This document shows, one piece after another, positions 8,624-16,442 of a stretch of 34,949 nucleotides of DNA. The position numbers and the translations under genes were made by a program. Source of the DNA: an uncultured Flavobacteriaceae bacterium (GTDB taxonomy: Bacteria > Bacteroidota > Bacteroidia > Flavobacteriales > Flavobacteriaceae); assembly GCA_947493535.1 (NCBI GenBank), contig CANLRK010000004.1, forward strand, positions 1 through 34,949, in the 5' to 3' direction. How positions within the stretch are numbered: the first letter of the stretch is position 1; every line of letters begins with the position of its first letter. The notes below the pieces were generated by a model. The model saw nothing but the letters and a program-made list of their open reading frames with translations. It ran no database searches and was not told where the DNA came from.

Positions 8624-10318
8624 ATGCAATTATCAGAGCAAGAAGTTGTAAGACGTGAAAAGCTTACCAAGTTACGAGAAATGGGCATTAACCCATACCC
8701 AGCAAACCTTTACCCTGTTAATCACAATTCCAAACAGGTAAAAGAAACGTATACTGAGGGTAAACAGGTGATAATTGCAGGACGTTTAATGTCGCGAAGA
8801 ATTCAAGGAAAAGCTTCTTTTGCTGAACTACAAGATGGCGAAGGAAGAGTACAAGTATACTTTAATCGTGATGAAATTTGCCAAGGAGAAGATAAAACTC
8901 TATACAACGATGTTTATAAAAAATTACTTGATATTGGTGACTTTATAGGTATTGAAGGAGAATTATTTACTACTCAAGTAGGTGAAAAAACAGTTTTAGT
9001 AAAAAACTTCACTTTATTAAGCAAAGCCTTAAAACCTTTACCATTACCAAAGGTAGATGCTGAAGGCAATATCCATGATGGATTTAACGATGCTGAAATG
9101 CGTTACCGACAACGTTATGCCGATTTAGCCGTAAACCCACATGTAAAAGAAGTTTTTATAAAAAGAACAAAGTTGTTTAACGCCATGCGTAGCTTTTTCA
9201 ACAACGCTGGCTATATGGAGGTGGAAACCCCTATATTACAATCAATCCCTGGTGGTGCTGCAGCACGCCCATTTATAACACACCACAACTCATTGGACAT
9301 ACCTTTGTACATGCGTATTGCTAACGAGCTATATTTAAAACGATTGATAGTTGGTGGTTTTGAAGGCGTGTACGAGTTTTCTAAAAACTTTCGAAATGAA
9401 GGTATGGATCGTACGCATAATCCTGAATTTACTGCTATGGAAATTTATGTAGCCTATAAGGACTACAATTGGATGATGAATTTTACCGAACAATTATTAG
9501 AGCATTGTGCAATTGCGGTAAACGGTACTACCAAAGCTACTTTTAACGGACAAGAAATAGATTTCAAAGCTCCTTACAAGCGTGTCACCATGACGGACGC
9601 AATAAAAGAGTTTACCGGATTTGACATTACTGGAAAAACTGAAGATGAAATTCGTACTGCTGCAAAAGAAATGGGTATTGAGGTGGATGACACCATGGGA
9701 AAAGGAAAATTAATAGATGAAATTTTTGGTGAAAAATGCGAAGGAAATTACATTCAACCTACCTACATTACTGATTATCCAAAGGAAATGAGTCCACTTT
9801 GTAAAGAGCACAGAGACAATCCTGAACTTACTGAACGTTTTGAATTGATGGTTTGTGGTAAAGAAATTGCTAATGCTTACTCAGAGTTAAACGACCCAAT
9901 AGACCAGCGTGAACGTTTTGAAGCACAACTAAAGCTGGCTGCTAAAGGAGACGATGAAGCAACAGAATTTATAGACCACGATTTTTTACGTGCGCTTGAA
10001 TATGGGATGCCTCCTACTTCAGGACTAGGAATTGGAATGGATAGATTAATTATGTTTTTAACCAATAATCCTTCTATTCAAGAAGTGTTATTTTTTCCTC
10101 AAATGAAACCTGAACGTAAAATAACTGTAGACTTGAATGATGATGAACAGTTTATTCTAAATATTTTACAAAAAGCTGAAAAAATAGACCTGAATGATTT
10201 AAAAACTCAATCTGGTTTAAGTAATAAAAAATGGGATAAATCCATAAAAGGGTTAACTAAAAACAACCTTGCAAAAGTTCAAAAAACAGACGAAGGTTTA
10301 TTTGTTGAAATAATTTAA
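8624..10318 (+). CDS. lysS: Lysyl-tRNA synthetase, class II
   Basis: Charges tRNA-Lys with lysine in the cytoplasm. The 564-residue protein has an N-terminal OB-fold tRNA-binding domain (about residues 50-150; AGRLMSRRIQGKASFAELQDGEGRVQ) and then the class II catalytic core. Visible blocks are ETPILQSIPGGAAARPF (motif 1 region), FRNEGMDRTHNPEFTAMEIY (motif 2) and GLGIGMDRLIMFLTNNPSIQEVLFFPQMKPE (motif 3). It is about 60 residues longer than the E. coli enzyme. The extra C-terminal tail (about 505-564; ILQKAEKIDLNDLKTQSGLS...) reads like a small winged-helix module, which other Bacteroidota LysRS also seem to carry. It is monocistronic and ends at a clear terminator. Confidence 0.96.
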   Translation: MQLSEQEVVRREKLTKLREMGINPYPANLYPVNHNSKQVKETYTEGKQVIIAGRLMSRRIQGKASFAELQDGEGRVQVYFNRDEICQGEDKTLYNDVYKKLLDIGDFIGIEGELFTTQVGEKTVLVKNFTLLSKALKPLPLPKVDAEGNIHDGFNDAEMRYRQRYADLAVNPHVKEVFIKRTKLFNAMRSFFNNAGYMEVETPILQSIPGGAAARPFITHHNSLDIPLYMRIANELYLKRLIVGGFEGVYEFSKNFRNEGMDRTHNPEFTAMEIYVAYKDYNWMMNFTEQLLEHCAIAVNGTTKATFNGQEIDFKAPYKRVTMTDAIKEFTGFDITGKTEDEIRTAAKEMGIEVDDTMGKGKLIDEIFGEKCEGNYIQPTYITDYPKEMSPLCKEHRDNPELTERFELMVCGKEIANAYSELNDPIDQRERFEAQLKLAAKGDDEATEFIDHDFLRALEYGMPPTSGLGIGMDRLIMFLTNNPSIQEVLFFPQMKPERKITVDLNDDEQFILNILQKAEKIDLNDLKTQSGLSNKKWDKSIKGLTKNNLAKVQKTDEGLFVEII

Positions 10319-10344
10319 ATTCAATAAAAAAATAACAAAAAAAA

Positions 10345-10374
10345 GGAGTTACAATATGTAACTCCTTTTTTTTT
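10345..10374 (+). terminator. Intrinsic terminator of lysS
   Basis: GGAGTTAC (10345-10352), loop AATAT, GTAACTCC (10358-10365) and a nine-T tract (10366-10374). The stem extends through A/T pairs on its outer side. Confidence 0.9.
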
Positions 10375-10447
10375 GTTAAATAATTCCTAATAATTAAACC
10401 TTACCATTCTTTGTTTGTCTTAAGGGTAAATCATTAAATAAAATAAC

Positions 10448-10882
10448 ATGAAAAACTTAGTAATTGCAACCGTATTCTTATTAACCACTGTAAGTTTCGC
10501 CCAAGAAAAACATCAAAAAAGAGGGGAGCGCAAAAAAGAAAACATAGAGTTTATAAAAAACCTAAGCCCAGAGCAACAGGCTAGTTTAAAAACGAAAAGG
10601 ATGACTTTAGCTTTAGACCTTACTAAAAGTCAACAACAAGAAATATATACAATAAACCTTGAAAAAGCTAAAAAAAGAAAAAACATGCACCTTAAGAAAG
10701 AACGAAATTCAATTCTGCAAAAAAAAGAATTATCTTCTGAAGAAAGGTTTGATATAATGAGTACTCGTTTGGATGAAAAAATAGCGCACAAAAAACGAAT
10801 GAAATCTATTCTTTCCGAAAAACAATTTGAACAATGGCAAAAAATACACAAAAAACGTATAACACGTAAACATAAAAAATAA
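10448..10882 (+). CDS. Spy/CpxP-like small exported protein
   Basis: A 144-residue, strongly basic secreted or periplasmic protein. Residues 1-18 are a signal peptide (cleavage after VSFA). The mature part is helical, with a repeated pattern: LSPEQQASLKTKRMTLALDLTKSQQQEIYTINLEKAKKR, then later ILSEKQFEQWQKI. The 'L(D/N)LTxxQxxxI' and 'LxxEQxxxW' blocks are those of Spy/CpxP-like helical proteins and related flavobacterial DUF proteins. The assignment is to the fold type, not to chaperone activity. A related, smaller gene follows 113 bases later on the same strand. Confidence 0.6.
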   Translation: MKNLVIATVFLLTTVSFAQEKHQKRGERKKENIEFIKNLSPEQQASLKTKRMTLALDLTKSQQQEIYTINLEKAKKRKNMHLKKERNSILQKKELSSEERFDIMSTRLDEKIAHKKRMKSILSEKQFEQWQKIHKKRITRKHKK

Positions 10883-10995
10883 TACCGTTCAACTATTTTT
10901 TAACCTGTTTATCATTGAAACAGTATTCGTTTAGTATTTTTTAAGTATTTTAGACACTTTAAAAAATATACTTTACTAAAAAATTACAAAATAGT

Positions 10996-11334
10996 ATGAG
11001 AAAAATTATTACAGTAATGGCTTTTTTTGCTGTTACACTGTTAAGCACAAACGAAACAATAGCTCAAGAAAACAAGAAAGACATAAAAACAGAAGCTAAA
11101 CTGTTTACGCATGATTTAACACAAAAATTCAAATTAAACGGTGATAATCAAAGAACTATTTATCATGCATACCTATTAAAGGAACGTAAACTTAACGAGT
11201 TAAACAATCCTAACCTTGATAAAAATGAAGCTGAAAAAAAAGCGGCTATTATCAACACAGAATTTGACAATAAAGTAAAAGCTATTTTAAACGAAACTCA
11301 ATACAAAGAGTATTTGCTTAAGAAAAAGAAATAA
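10996..11334 (+). CDS. Small exported helical protein, Spy-like
   Basis: A 112-residue protein with a signal peptide ending near TIAQ (residue 23). The mature part has DLTQKFKLNGDNQRTIYHAYLLKERK and a C-terminal ILNETQYKEYLLKKKK. Both blocks match the layout of the neighbouring 10448-10882 protein (helix with Q-rich turn, then ILxExQ(F/Y)xx(W/Y)), so the two are probably old tandem duplicates. It ends at a bidirectional terminator shared with hemL. Confidence 0.55.
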   Translation: MRKIITVMAFFAVTLLSTNETIAQENKKDIKTEAKLFTHDLTQKFKLNGDNQRTIYHAYLLKERKLNELNNPNLDKNEAEKKAAIINTEFDNKVKAILNETQYKEYLLKKKK

Positions 11335-11341
11335 TTAAAAT

Positions 11342-11376
11342 AAAAAAAGCGATCTGAAATTCAGATCGCTTTTTTT
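11342..11376. terminator. Bidirectional terminator between Spy-like gene and hemL
   Basis: GCGATCTG (11349-11356), loop AAATT and CAGATCGC (11362-11369) form a perfect stem, which can extend by two A-T pairs into the loop. It is flanked by seven A on the left and seven T on the right, so it works in both directions for the convergent genes ending at 11334 and 11380. Confidence 0.9.
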
Positions 11377-11379
11377 ATT

Positions 11380-12669
11380 TTATAAGGTTTCAGCTACTTC
11401 GCTACAAGCCTTTATTGTTGCATCTAAATCATCATAACTCAATGCATCACTAATAAACCATGTTTCATATGCACTTGGTGCTATATACACACCTTTAGCC
11501 AACATTCCGTGAAAAAACTTTTTAAATGTTGGATTATCACCTTTAGCAGATGTTTCAAAGTCTACCACACTATCTGCAGTAAAATGTACTGAAATCATTG
11601 AGTTTACCTGATTAATTGTATGCACTACTCTAGCATTGGTTAAAACTTCTTTTAATCCTTTATGCAGGTAATCTGTCTTTTCTTTTAAACGATTAAAAAT
11701 TTCAGCGTCTGAATTCAATTGCTCAAGCATTGCTAAACCAGCTGACATTGCTAAAGGGTTACCCGATAATGTTCCTGCTTGATATACTGGGCCTAAAGGT
11801 GCTAAATGATTCATAATTTCATTCCTAGCAGCAAAAGCACCTACTGGTAATCCTCCGCCAATTACTTTTCCAAAACAAACAATATCTGCGTTTATATTAA
11901 ATAATTCTTGCGCCCCTCCTTTTGCTAAACGAAAACCTGTCATTACCTCATCAAAAATTAATAAGATATTATTTGCATCACACAACTCACGTAGCGTTCT
12001 TAAAAAATTCTCTTTTGGAGGCACACACCCCATGTTTCCTGCAACTGGCTCTATAATAATACAAGCTATTTCATTTTTATTTGCTGCAATAACTTCTGCA
12101 ACATTATTACTATCATTATATTTTGCTAGTAAAGTATCTTTGGCTGTTCCTTTTGTTACACCTGGACTATTTGGCGCTCCAAAGGTTACAGCCCCACTAC
12201 CCGCTTGAATTAAAAAGGAGTCAGAATGTCCATGATAACAACCTGAAAACTTAATTATTTTGTCTTTTCCTGTAAATCCTCTTGCTAAACGAATAGCACT
12301 CATACAAGCTTCAGTACCTGAATTTACAAAACGAATTTTATCAATATTAGGCACCATATTAACCGCTAGTTTAGCTATTTCAGTTTCTATTTCGGTAGGT
12401 GTTCCAAAAGAGGTTCCTAATTTTGTGCGTTCAATAACTGCATTAACAACTTTTTTATTGGCGTGTCCTAAAATCATTGGCCCCCATGAATTGATGTAAT
12501 CAATTAATTTATTACCATCTTCATCATACAAATAAGCCCCTTCTGCCTTTTTAATGTAAATTGGATCTCCTCCTACTGATTTAAAAGCTCTTACTGGCGA
12601 GTTTACCCCTCCAGGAATATATTTTGTTGCTTCATGAAACAAAGCGCTACTTCTTTTATACAAACCCAT
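11380..12669 (-). CDS. hemL: Glutamate-1-semialdehyde 2,1-aminomutase
   Basis: PLP enzyme that converts glutamate-1-semialdehyde to 5-aminolevulinate in C5-pathway heme biosynthesis. The 429-residue length is normal. Seen: the N-terminal [11 protein letters not shown] signature, [18 protein letters not shown] (phosphate-binding loop), [30 protein letters not shown] (Asp240 contacts the PLP ring nitrogen) and the PLP lysine Lys268 in [15 protein letters not shown]. Its ATG directly abuts the stop codon of the upstream glucosaminidase gene (TAA-ATG with no gap), so translation is probably coupled. It is last in a three-gene operon and ends at the shared terminator. Confidence 0.97.
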   Translation of the reverse strand: MGLYKRSSALFHEATKYIPGGVNSPVRAFKSVGGDPIYIKKAEGAYLYDEDGNKLIDYINSWGPMILGHANKKVVNAVIERTKLGTSFGTPTEIETEIAKLAVNMVPNIDKIRFVNSGTEACMSAIRLARGFTGKDKIIKFSGCYHGHSDSFLIQAGSGAVTFGAPNSPGVTKGTAKDTLLAKYNDSNNVAEVIAANKNEIACIIIEPVAGNMGCVPPKENFLRTLRELCDANNILLIFDEVMTGFRLAKGGAQELFNINADIVCFGKVIGGGLPVGAFAARNEIMNHLAPLGPVYQAGTLSGNPLAMSAGLAMLEQLNSDAEIFNRLKEKTDYLHKGLKEVLTNARVVHTINQVNSMISVHFTADSVVDFETSAKGDNPTFKKFFHGMLAKGVYIAPSAYETWFISDALSYDDLDATIKACSEVAETL

Positions 12670-13470
12670 TTATTGAACTATTAATTGTTGACCAATACTT
12701 ATTGTAGTATCAGATAAGTTATTCTTTTCTTTTAAAGCTGAAACGCTTAAGTTAAATTTTCGAGCTATTGAATACAACGTATCTCCTTGTTGTACTGTAT
12801 AGTTTAATGATTTTTGCTCAGCTATTTTAGTTGAAAGCGAATCATACACATGCAAATTATAACGCTCAATCAAACTGATTAATTTTGAAGGATATTTTGG
12901 ATCCGTAGCGTAACCTGCTTTACGCAAACCTTTTGCCCAACCAGTATAATCTTTCCTATTTAGTTGAAACAAAAAAGCGTAACGCTTACGAGACGTTAAA
13001 AACTCCGAATGATCTTTAAATGACTGCGCAGGATGCTCATACTTTCTGAAACACTCTCCTCTTCTATCATCATCATGATATACTCTCTCACCCGTCCAGT
13101 TATGGCATTTAATTCCAAAATGATTGTTTGCTCTTTTTGTTAAGTCACCATGCCCAGCTCCTGATTCTAAAATACCTTGTGCTAAGGTAATACTTGCAGG
13201 AATTCCAGTATGCTTCATTTCTTGTTGTGCAATAGTTTTATAAGTATGGATATAAACAGAAACTTTGTCATTAGTATTTAACGGAGTTTCATTTGGTAAA
13301 ACCTCAACAACGGTTTCTACAACCTTTTCCTCTTGTACTATACTATCTTTTTTAATTACTGTATCGGAGGTGTTACCATATTTTCTGTTAGCCTCTTTTG
13401 AAGTAATAACCCTTGAAGAACTACAGCTCGAAAGAAAAACAACTGTAAGTAATACTAATAGCTTTTTCAT
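12670..13470 (-). CDS. Glucosaminidase/LysM lipoprotein
   Basis: A 266-residue cell-wall hydrolase lipoprotein. Residues 1-17 are a signal peptide with lipobox LSSC. Residues about 75-200 are a mannosyl-glycoprotein endo-beta-N-acetylglucosaminidase (GH73-like) domain, with ASITLAQGILESGAGHGDLTKRANNHFGIKC supplying the catalytic-type Glu. After KYPSKLISLIERY comes a single C-terminal LysM motif (about 222-265: YTVQQGDTLYSIARKFNLSVSALKEKN). It most likely cleaves peptidoglycan glycan strands from the periplasmic side. It lies 15 bases after the PLP deaminase gene and abuts hemL. Confidence 0.9.
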   Translation of the reverse strand: MKKLLVLLTVVFLSSCSSSRVITSKEANRKYGNTSDTVIKKDSIVQEEKVVETVVEVLPNETPLNTNDKVSVYIHTYKTIAQQEMKHTGIPASITLAQGILESGAGHGDLTKRANNHFGIKCHNWTGERVYHDDDRRGECFRKYEHPAQSFKDHSEFLTSRKRYAFLFQLNRKDYTGWAKGLRKAGYATDPKYPSKLISLIERYNLHVYDSLSTKIAEQKSLNYTVQQGDTLYSIARKFNLSVSALKEKNNLSDTTISIGQQLIVQ

Positions 13471-13485
13471 CTACAACAACTTATA

Positions 13486-14355
13486 TTATTTATTAATTAA
13501 GGGAAGGCCTTTTTTTTGTAACAATAGGTTCATTCCATCTATTGACTGTAGCCCTCCGGTATGAATGGCTAAAATACTAGTATTTTTCGGAAAGAAGTCC
13601 TTTTTTAACAAATCATAAATACCAAACATCATTTTACCATTATATATAGGATCTAAGGTAATCCCTGTAACTGTTTTAAACTCATTTAAAAAATCAATGA
13701 GTTCTTTGGTTACTTTGGCATAGCCTCCAAAATGATAGTCGCAATTTATACTCCAATTTACTTTAGTAACTAATGTAGCTACCTCTTTAGATAAAAAATC
13801 TCCTTTCAATGCAGAAAAACCAATTACATGCTGCTTTAACTCACTAGAGTTAATTAACCCAGCTAGTGTACCTCCTGTACCTACGGGGCAACATATATAA
13901 TCATATTGTTTCGTTTCTTTAGTAAGAATTTCTTCGCATCCTTTTATAGCCAAAGGATTAGTCCCTCCTTCTGGCAGTAAATAAAACTCTCCAAACTTTT
14001 CTTTTAATTCTATTATAAATGATTCAGATGCTTTATTCCTATACTGTTCTCTTGTTACAAAATAAAACTGCATCCCATTCTTTTGAGCTTGAAGCAGGGT
14101 TGGATTTTCTTTAACTTTAGTTAGCAACTCTTCTCCTCTTATAACACCAACAACCTCAATATCGTGTTTCTTTTTTATATACGATGCTGCTAAAATATGA
14201 TTGGAATAAGCTCCTCCAAAGGTTACTATTTTTGTGTATCCCAATCGTTTAGCTTCAAGAATATTATATTTTAATTTCCGATACTTATTACCAGATATTC
14301 CTTCTCCAATAAGATCTTCTCTTTTTAAAAATAAATTATCTCTTACCTGTTGCAT
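13486..14355 (-). CDS. ACC deaminase/D-cysteine desulfhydrase family PLP enzyme
   Basis: A 289-residue PLP-dependent fold-type II enzyme. N-terminal LFLKREDL...GISGNKYRKLKY contains the PLP lysine (Lys24), TFGGAYSNHILAASY is the substrate-carboxylate/PLP loop, and CCPVGTGGTLAGLI is the phosphate-binding glycine loop. The family covers 1-aminocyclopropane-1-carboxylate deaminases and D-cysteine desulfhydrases. Sequence alone does not separate them, and most bacterial members with this short form are likely desulfhydrases. The start is fixed by an in-frame TAG about eight codons upstream and a purine-rich AGG just before the ATG. First gene of the operon with glucosaminidase and hemL. Confidence 0.85.
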   Translation of the reverse strand: MQQVRDNLFLKREDLIGEGISGNKYRKLKYNILEAKRLGYTKIVTFGGAYSNHILAASYIKKKHDIEVVGVIRGEELLTKVKENPTLLQAQKNGMQFYFVTREQYRNKASESFIIELKEKFGEFYLLPEGGTNPLAIKGCEEILTKETKQYDYICCPVGTGGTLAGLINSSELKQHVIGFSALKGDFLSKEVATLVTKVNWSINCDYHFGGYAKVTKELIDFLNEFKTVTGITLDPIYNGKMMFGIYDLLKKDFFPKNTSILAIHTGGLQSIDGMNLLLQKKGLPLINK

Positions 14356-14379
14356 CCTAACGATATAATAAAAAGGCTA

Positions 14380-14387
14380 CAAAACTA
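14380..14387 (-). promoter_or_regulatory. Possible -7 element of the deaminase-hemL operon
   Basis: TAGTTTTG on the minus strand (14387-14380) matches TAnnTTTG and would start transcription near 14374, about 19 bases before the ATG at 14355. No TTG is found at the right upstream spacing. Confidence 0.35.
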
Positions 14388-14558
14388 CATAATCTTTACG
14401 AGAAGTAGCTACCTCTATCTATTCCTGATCCAAAACCATTAAATATACCGTTAATCGGTAATTGTAAAAAAAAACGATATAAGCGTGTTGTTTGTCGTTA
14501 AAATCTTTCTTCTTGACGAAAAAATATTGTATTTTTATGAAGTAAGCGACCTAAAAAT

Positions 14559-14607
14559 TATATTCGTTCAACTTAAACCCGAATTAACAAATTAATACCC
14601 GAATACT
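14559..14607 (+). promoter_or_regulatory. Leader motif shared by the two secreted paralogs (first copy)
   Basis: Three short elements precede the first paralog: TATATTCGT (14559-14567), AAACCCGAAT (14575-14584) and TACCCGAATACT (14596-14607), which abuts the ATG. The same three occur in the same order before the second paralog (16382-16442). TATATTCG is one base off TAnnTTTG, so it may be the -7 element. Confidence 0.45.
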
Positions 14608-16257
14608 ATGTATAACACTATTACTAAAGCAGTTATAGTTGCAAGTGTTGCCTTTTTTTCACAAACCGGACTTTCTCAAGTAGGTATTGCAACAACTACA
14701 CCTAATGCAGATGCTCTTTTAGAAGTAAATTCTACTCCGGCTAACCCAGGTGGAGTTTTATTACCAAGAATGGCCTTAACCATGACAACTAGCCCTGCAC
14801 CTTTAAGTGCGGACGTAGCTGGTATGATTGTATATAATACGGCTACTGCAGGTGATGTTACACCAGGATTTTACTACAATGATGGTACAGACTGGATTCG
14901 TATTGGGGCTGGAGCGACAAGTGCCGATTGGACTATTACAGGAAATGCAGGTACCGTTGCAGGAACTAACTTTATAGGAACAACTGATGCGGTAGACTTT
15001 GTTACTAGAACAAATAATACAGAACGTATGAGAGTTTTAAGTGATGGTAGAGTTTCGGTAAACAACGCTACTCCATTTACTACAGGTAATTTAGTTTCTC
15101 ACTCAACAACAGCAAATCATGCAATTGCAGTGCAAAGCACTAGTACTGGCGCAGGTTTATACTCTGAAAAAACTGGATTAGGATATGGTATACACCACGT
15201 AGCTATGAACGCTGCAGCACTTGGTGTTTTTTCTGATTTAAATAATAACACAGGTTCTGATGATGCCATTATTGGTCATGCAAATAATAATGCTGGTTTT
15301 GGTGGAGGATGGTTCCTTAATAATAATGGAAGTAATGGTACCGGGTATGGTTCTGCCGAGCAAGGTTATGGTGCATTAGGTATGAATACGGTTACTTCCG
15401 ACTATAGTGTTGGAGTTATGGGTACTGTACAAGGTGTTGGAAACAACGGAAAAAGATCCTCTGCTGTTTTCGGTTCTAATAGCTCAGGTACTACACAAAA
15501 TTCAGCTGGAGCTTTAGGTTATAGAGTAAGTGGTGGTGGACCTACTGCATTTTACGGAGGTTACTTTTTCACGTCAGGTACTACAACAGGTACTGGTACT
15601 GGTAGATTGAGTACACCAAGTGCAGCTGCTAATGTAGGTATTGGTGCTATAGGAGGCCTAATGGGCGGATGGGCAAAAGGAAGTGTATACGGTTTTACAA
15701 CTAAAGGAGATCGTTATAGTTTGTACGTACAAGGGAGAGAATTTACTAATGATATTATCACACAATTACATGATAATGGAAATAATCAAAGAGTAGCTAC
15801 TTATGTTCCAACATCTACTTCGGTTGATGTTACAGCTAAAGGTGTTGCCAACTTAGCGTCAGGTAACGCTACAATAACTTTCGATAAAAATTTCTCAAAT
15901 ATGGTTTCTTCAAAAGAACCAATCATCATTACTGTAACTCCAATTGGAGAGAGTAATGGGATACATTTAGTAAAAACAAGCGAAAACGGATTTACAGTTA
16001 AAGAAAATAATAATGGTAACTCTAATGTTCAATTTACATGGATAGCAGTAGCTACTAAAAAAGGTTATGAAAATGTTTCTAATCCTTCTGAATTATTAAC
16101 CAATGATTATGACACTAAATTAAACGACTTCATGATAGATGAAAATGACCCTAACGCTAAAGGACAAATAATGTGGTGGGATGGTGATAAAATTAGATAT
16201 TCAGGAGCACCTAAATCATTAAACGGAATAACCGTTAAGAATAAAGAGAGTAAATAG
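14608..16257 (+). CDS. Secreted modular surface protein, paralog A
   Basis: A 549-residue secreted protein. A signal peptide ends near SQ (residue 24). The N-terminal module, VGIATTTPNADALLEV...GGVLLPRMAL...GMIVYN...PGFYYNDGTDWIRIG, is a widespread Bacteroidota opening seen in many secreted fibre-like proteins. Next is NTERMRVLSDGRVSV, typical of phage-tail-fibre-like beta repeats. The middle is low-complexity, rich in Gly/Ser/Thr/Asn (about 170-350). The C-terminal module (about 406-490: GVANLASGNATITFDKNF...GIHLVKTSENGFTVKE...NVQFTWIAVA) is shared with the next gene. No C-terminal membrane anchor or typical T9SS domain was seen. Role probably surface or fibre; function unknown. Confidence 0.7.
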   Translation: MYNTITKAVIVASVAFFSQTGLSQVGIATTTPNADALLEVNSTPANPGGVLLPRMALTMTTSPAPLSADVAGMIVYNTATAGDVTPGFYYNDGTDWIRIGAGATSADWTITGNAGTVAGTNFIGTTDAVDFVTRTNNTERMRVLSDGRVSVNNATPFTTGNLVSHSTTANHAIAVQSTSTGAGLYSEKTGLGYGIHHVAMNAAALGVFSDLNNNTGSDDAIIGHANNNAGFGGGWFLNNNGSNGTGYGSAEQGYGALGMNTVTSDYSVGVMGTVQGVGNNGKRSSAVFGSNSSGTTQNSAGALGYRVSGGGPTAFYGGYFFTSGTTTGTGTGRLSTPSAAANVGIGAIGGLMGGWAKGSVYGFTTKGDRYSLYVQGREFTNDIITQLHDNGNNQRVATYVPTSTSVDVTAKGVANLASGNATITFDKNFSNMVSSKEPIIITVTPIGESNGIHLVKTSENGFTVKENNNGNSNVQFTWIAVATKKGYENVSNPSELLTNDYDTKLNDFMIDENDPNAKGQIMWWDGDKIRYSGAPKSLNGITVKNKESK

Positions 16258-16287
16258 ATTTACTTACAGAATTTAAATTATTAAAAA

Positions 16288-16315
16288 AAAGCACCTTTAA
16301 TTAGGTGCTTTTTTT
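16288..16315 (+). terminator. Terminator after paralog A
   Basis: GCACCT (16291-16296), loop TTAATT, AGGTGC (16303-16308), flanked by an A-tract before and seven T after (16309-16315). It separates the two paralogs into different transcription units. Confidence 0.85.
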
Positions 16316-16381
16316 GTTTCACAAAATCTAAAAATTAAATTCATAAAACACCTTACACGAATCATTTGTCGATTTTTTTAG

Positions 16382-16442
16382 TATATTCGTCGAGTTTTTT
16401 TATTAAAACCATTTTATTTTTAAACCCGAATATACCCAAACT
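16382..16442 (+). promoter_or_regulatory. Leader motif shared by the two secreted paralogs (second copy)
   Basis: TATATTCGT (16382-16390), AAACCCGAAT (16422-16431) and TACCCAAACT (16433-16442, abutting the ATG) repeat the order seen before paralog A. Spacing between the first two elements is wider here. The repetition after a terminator suggests that each gene carries its own promoter and leader and that the two are co-regulated. Confidence 0.45.
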
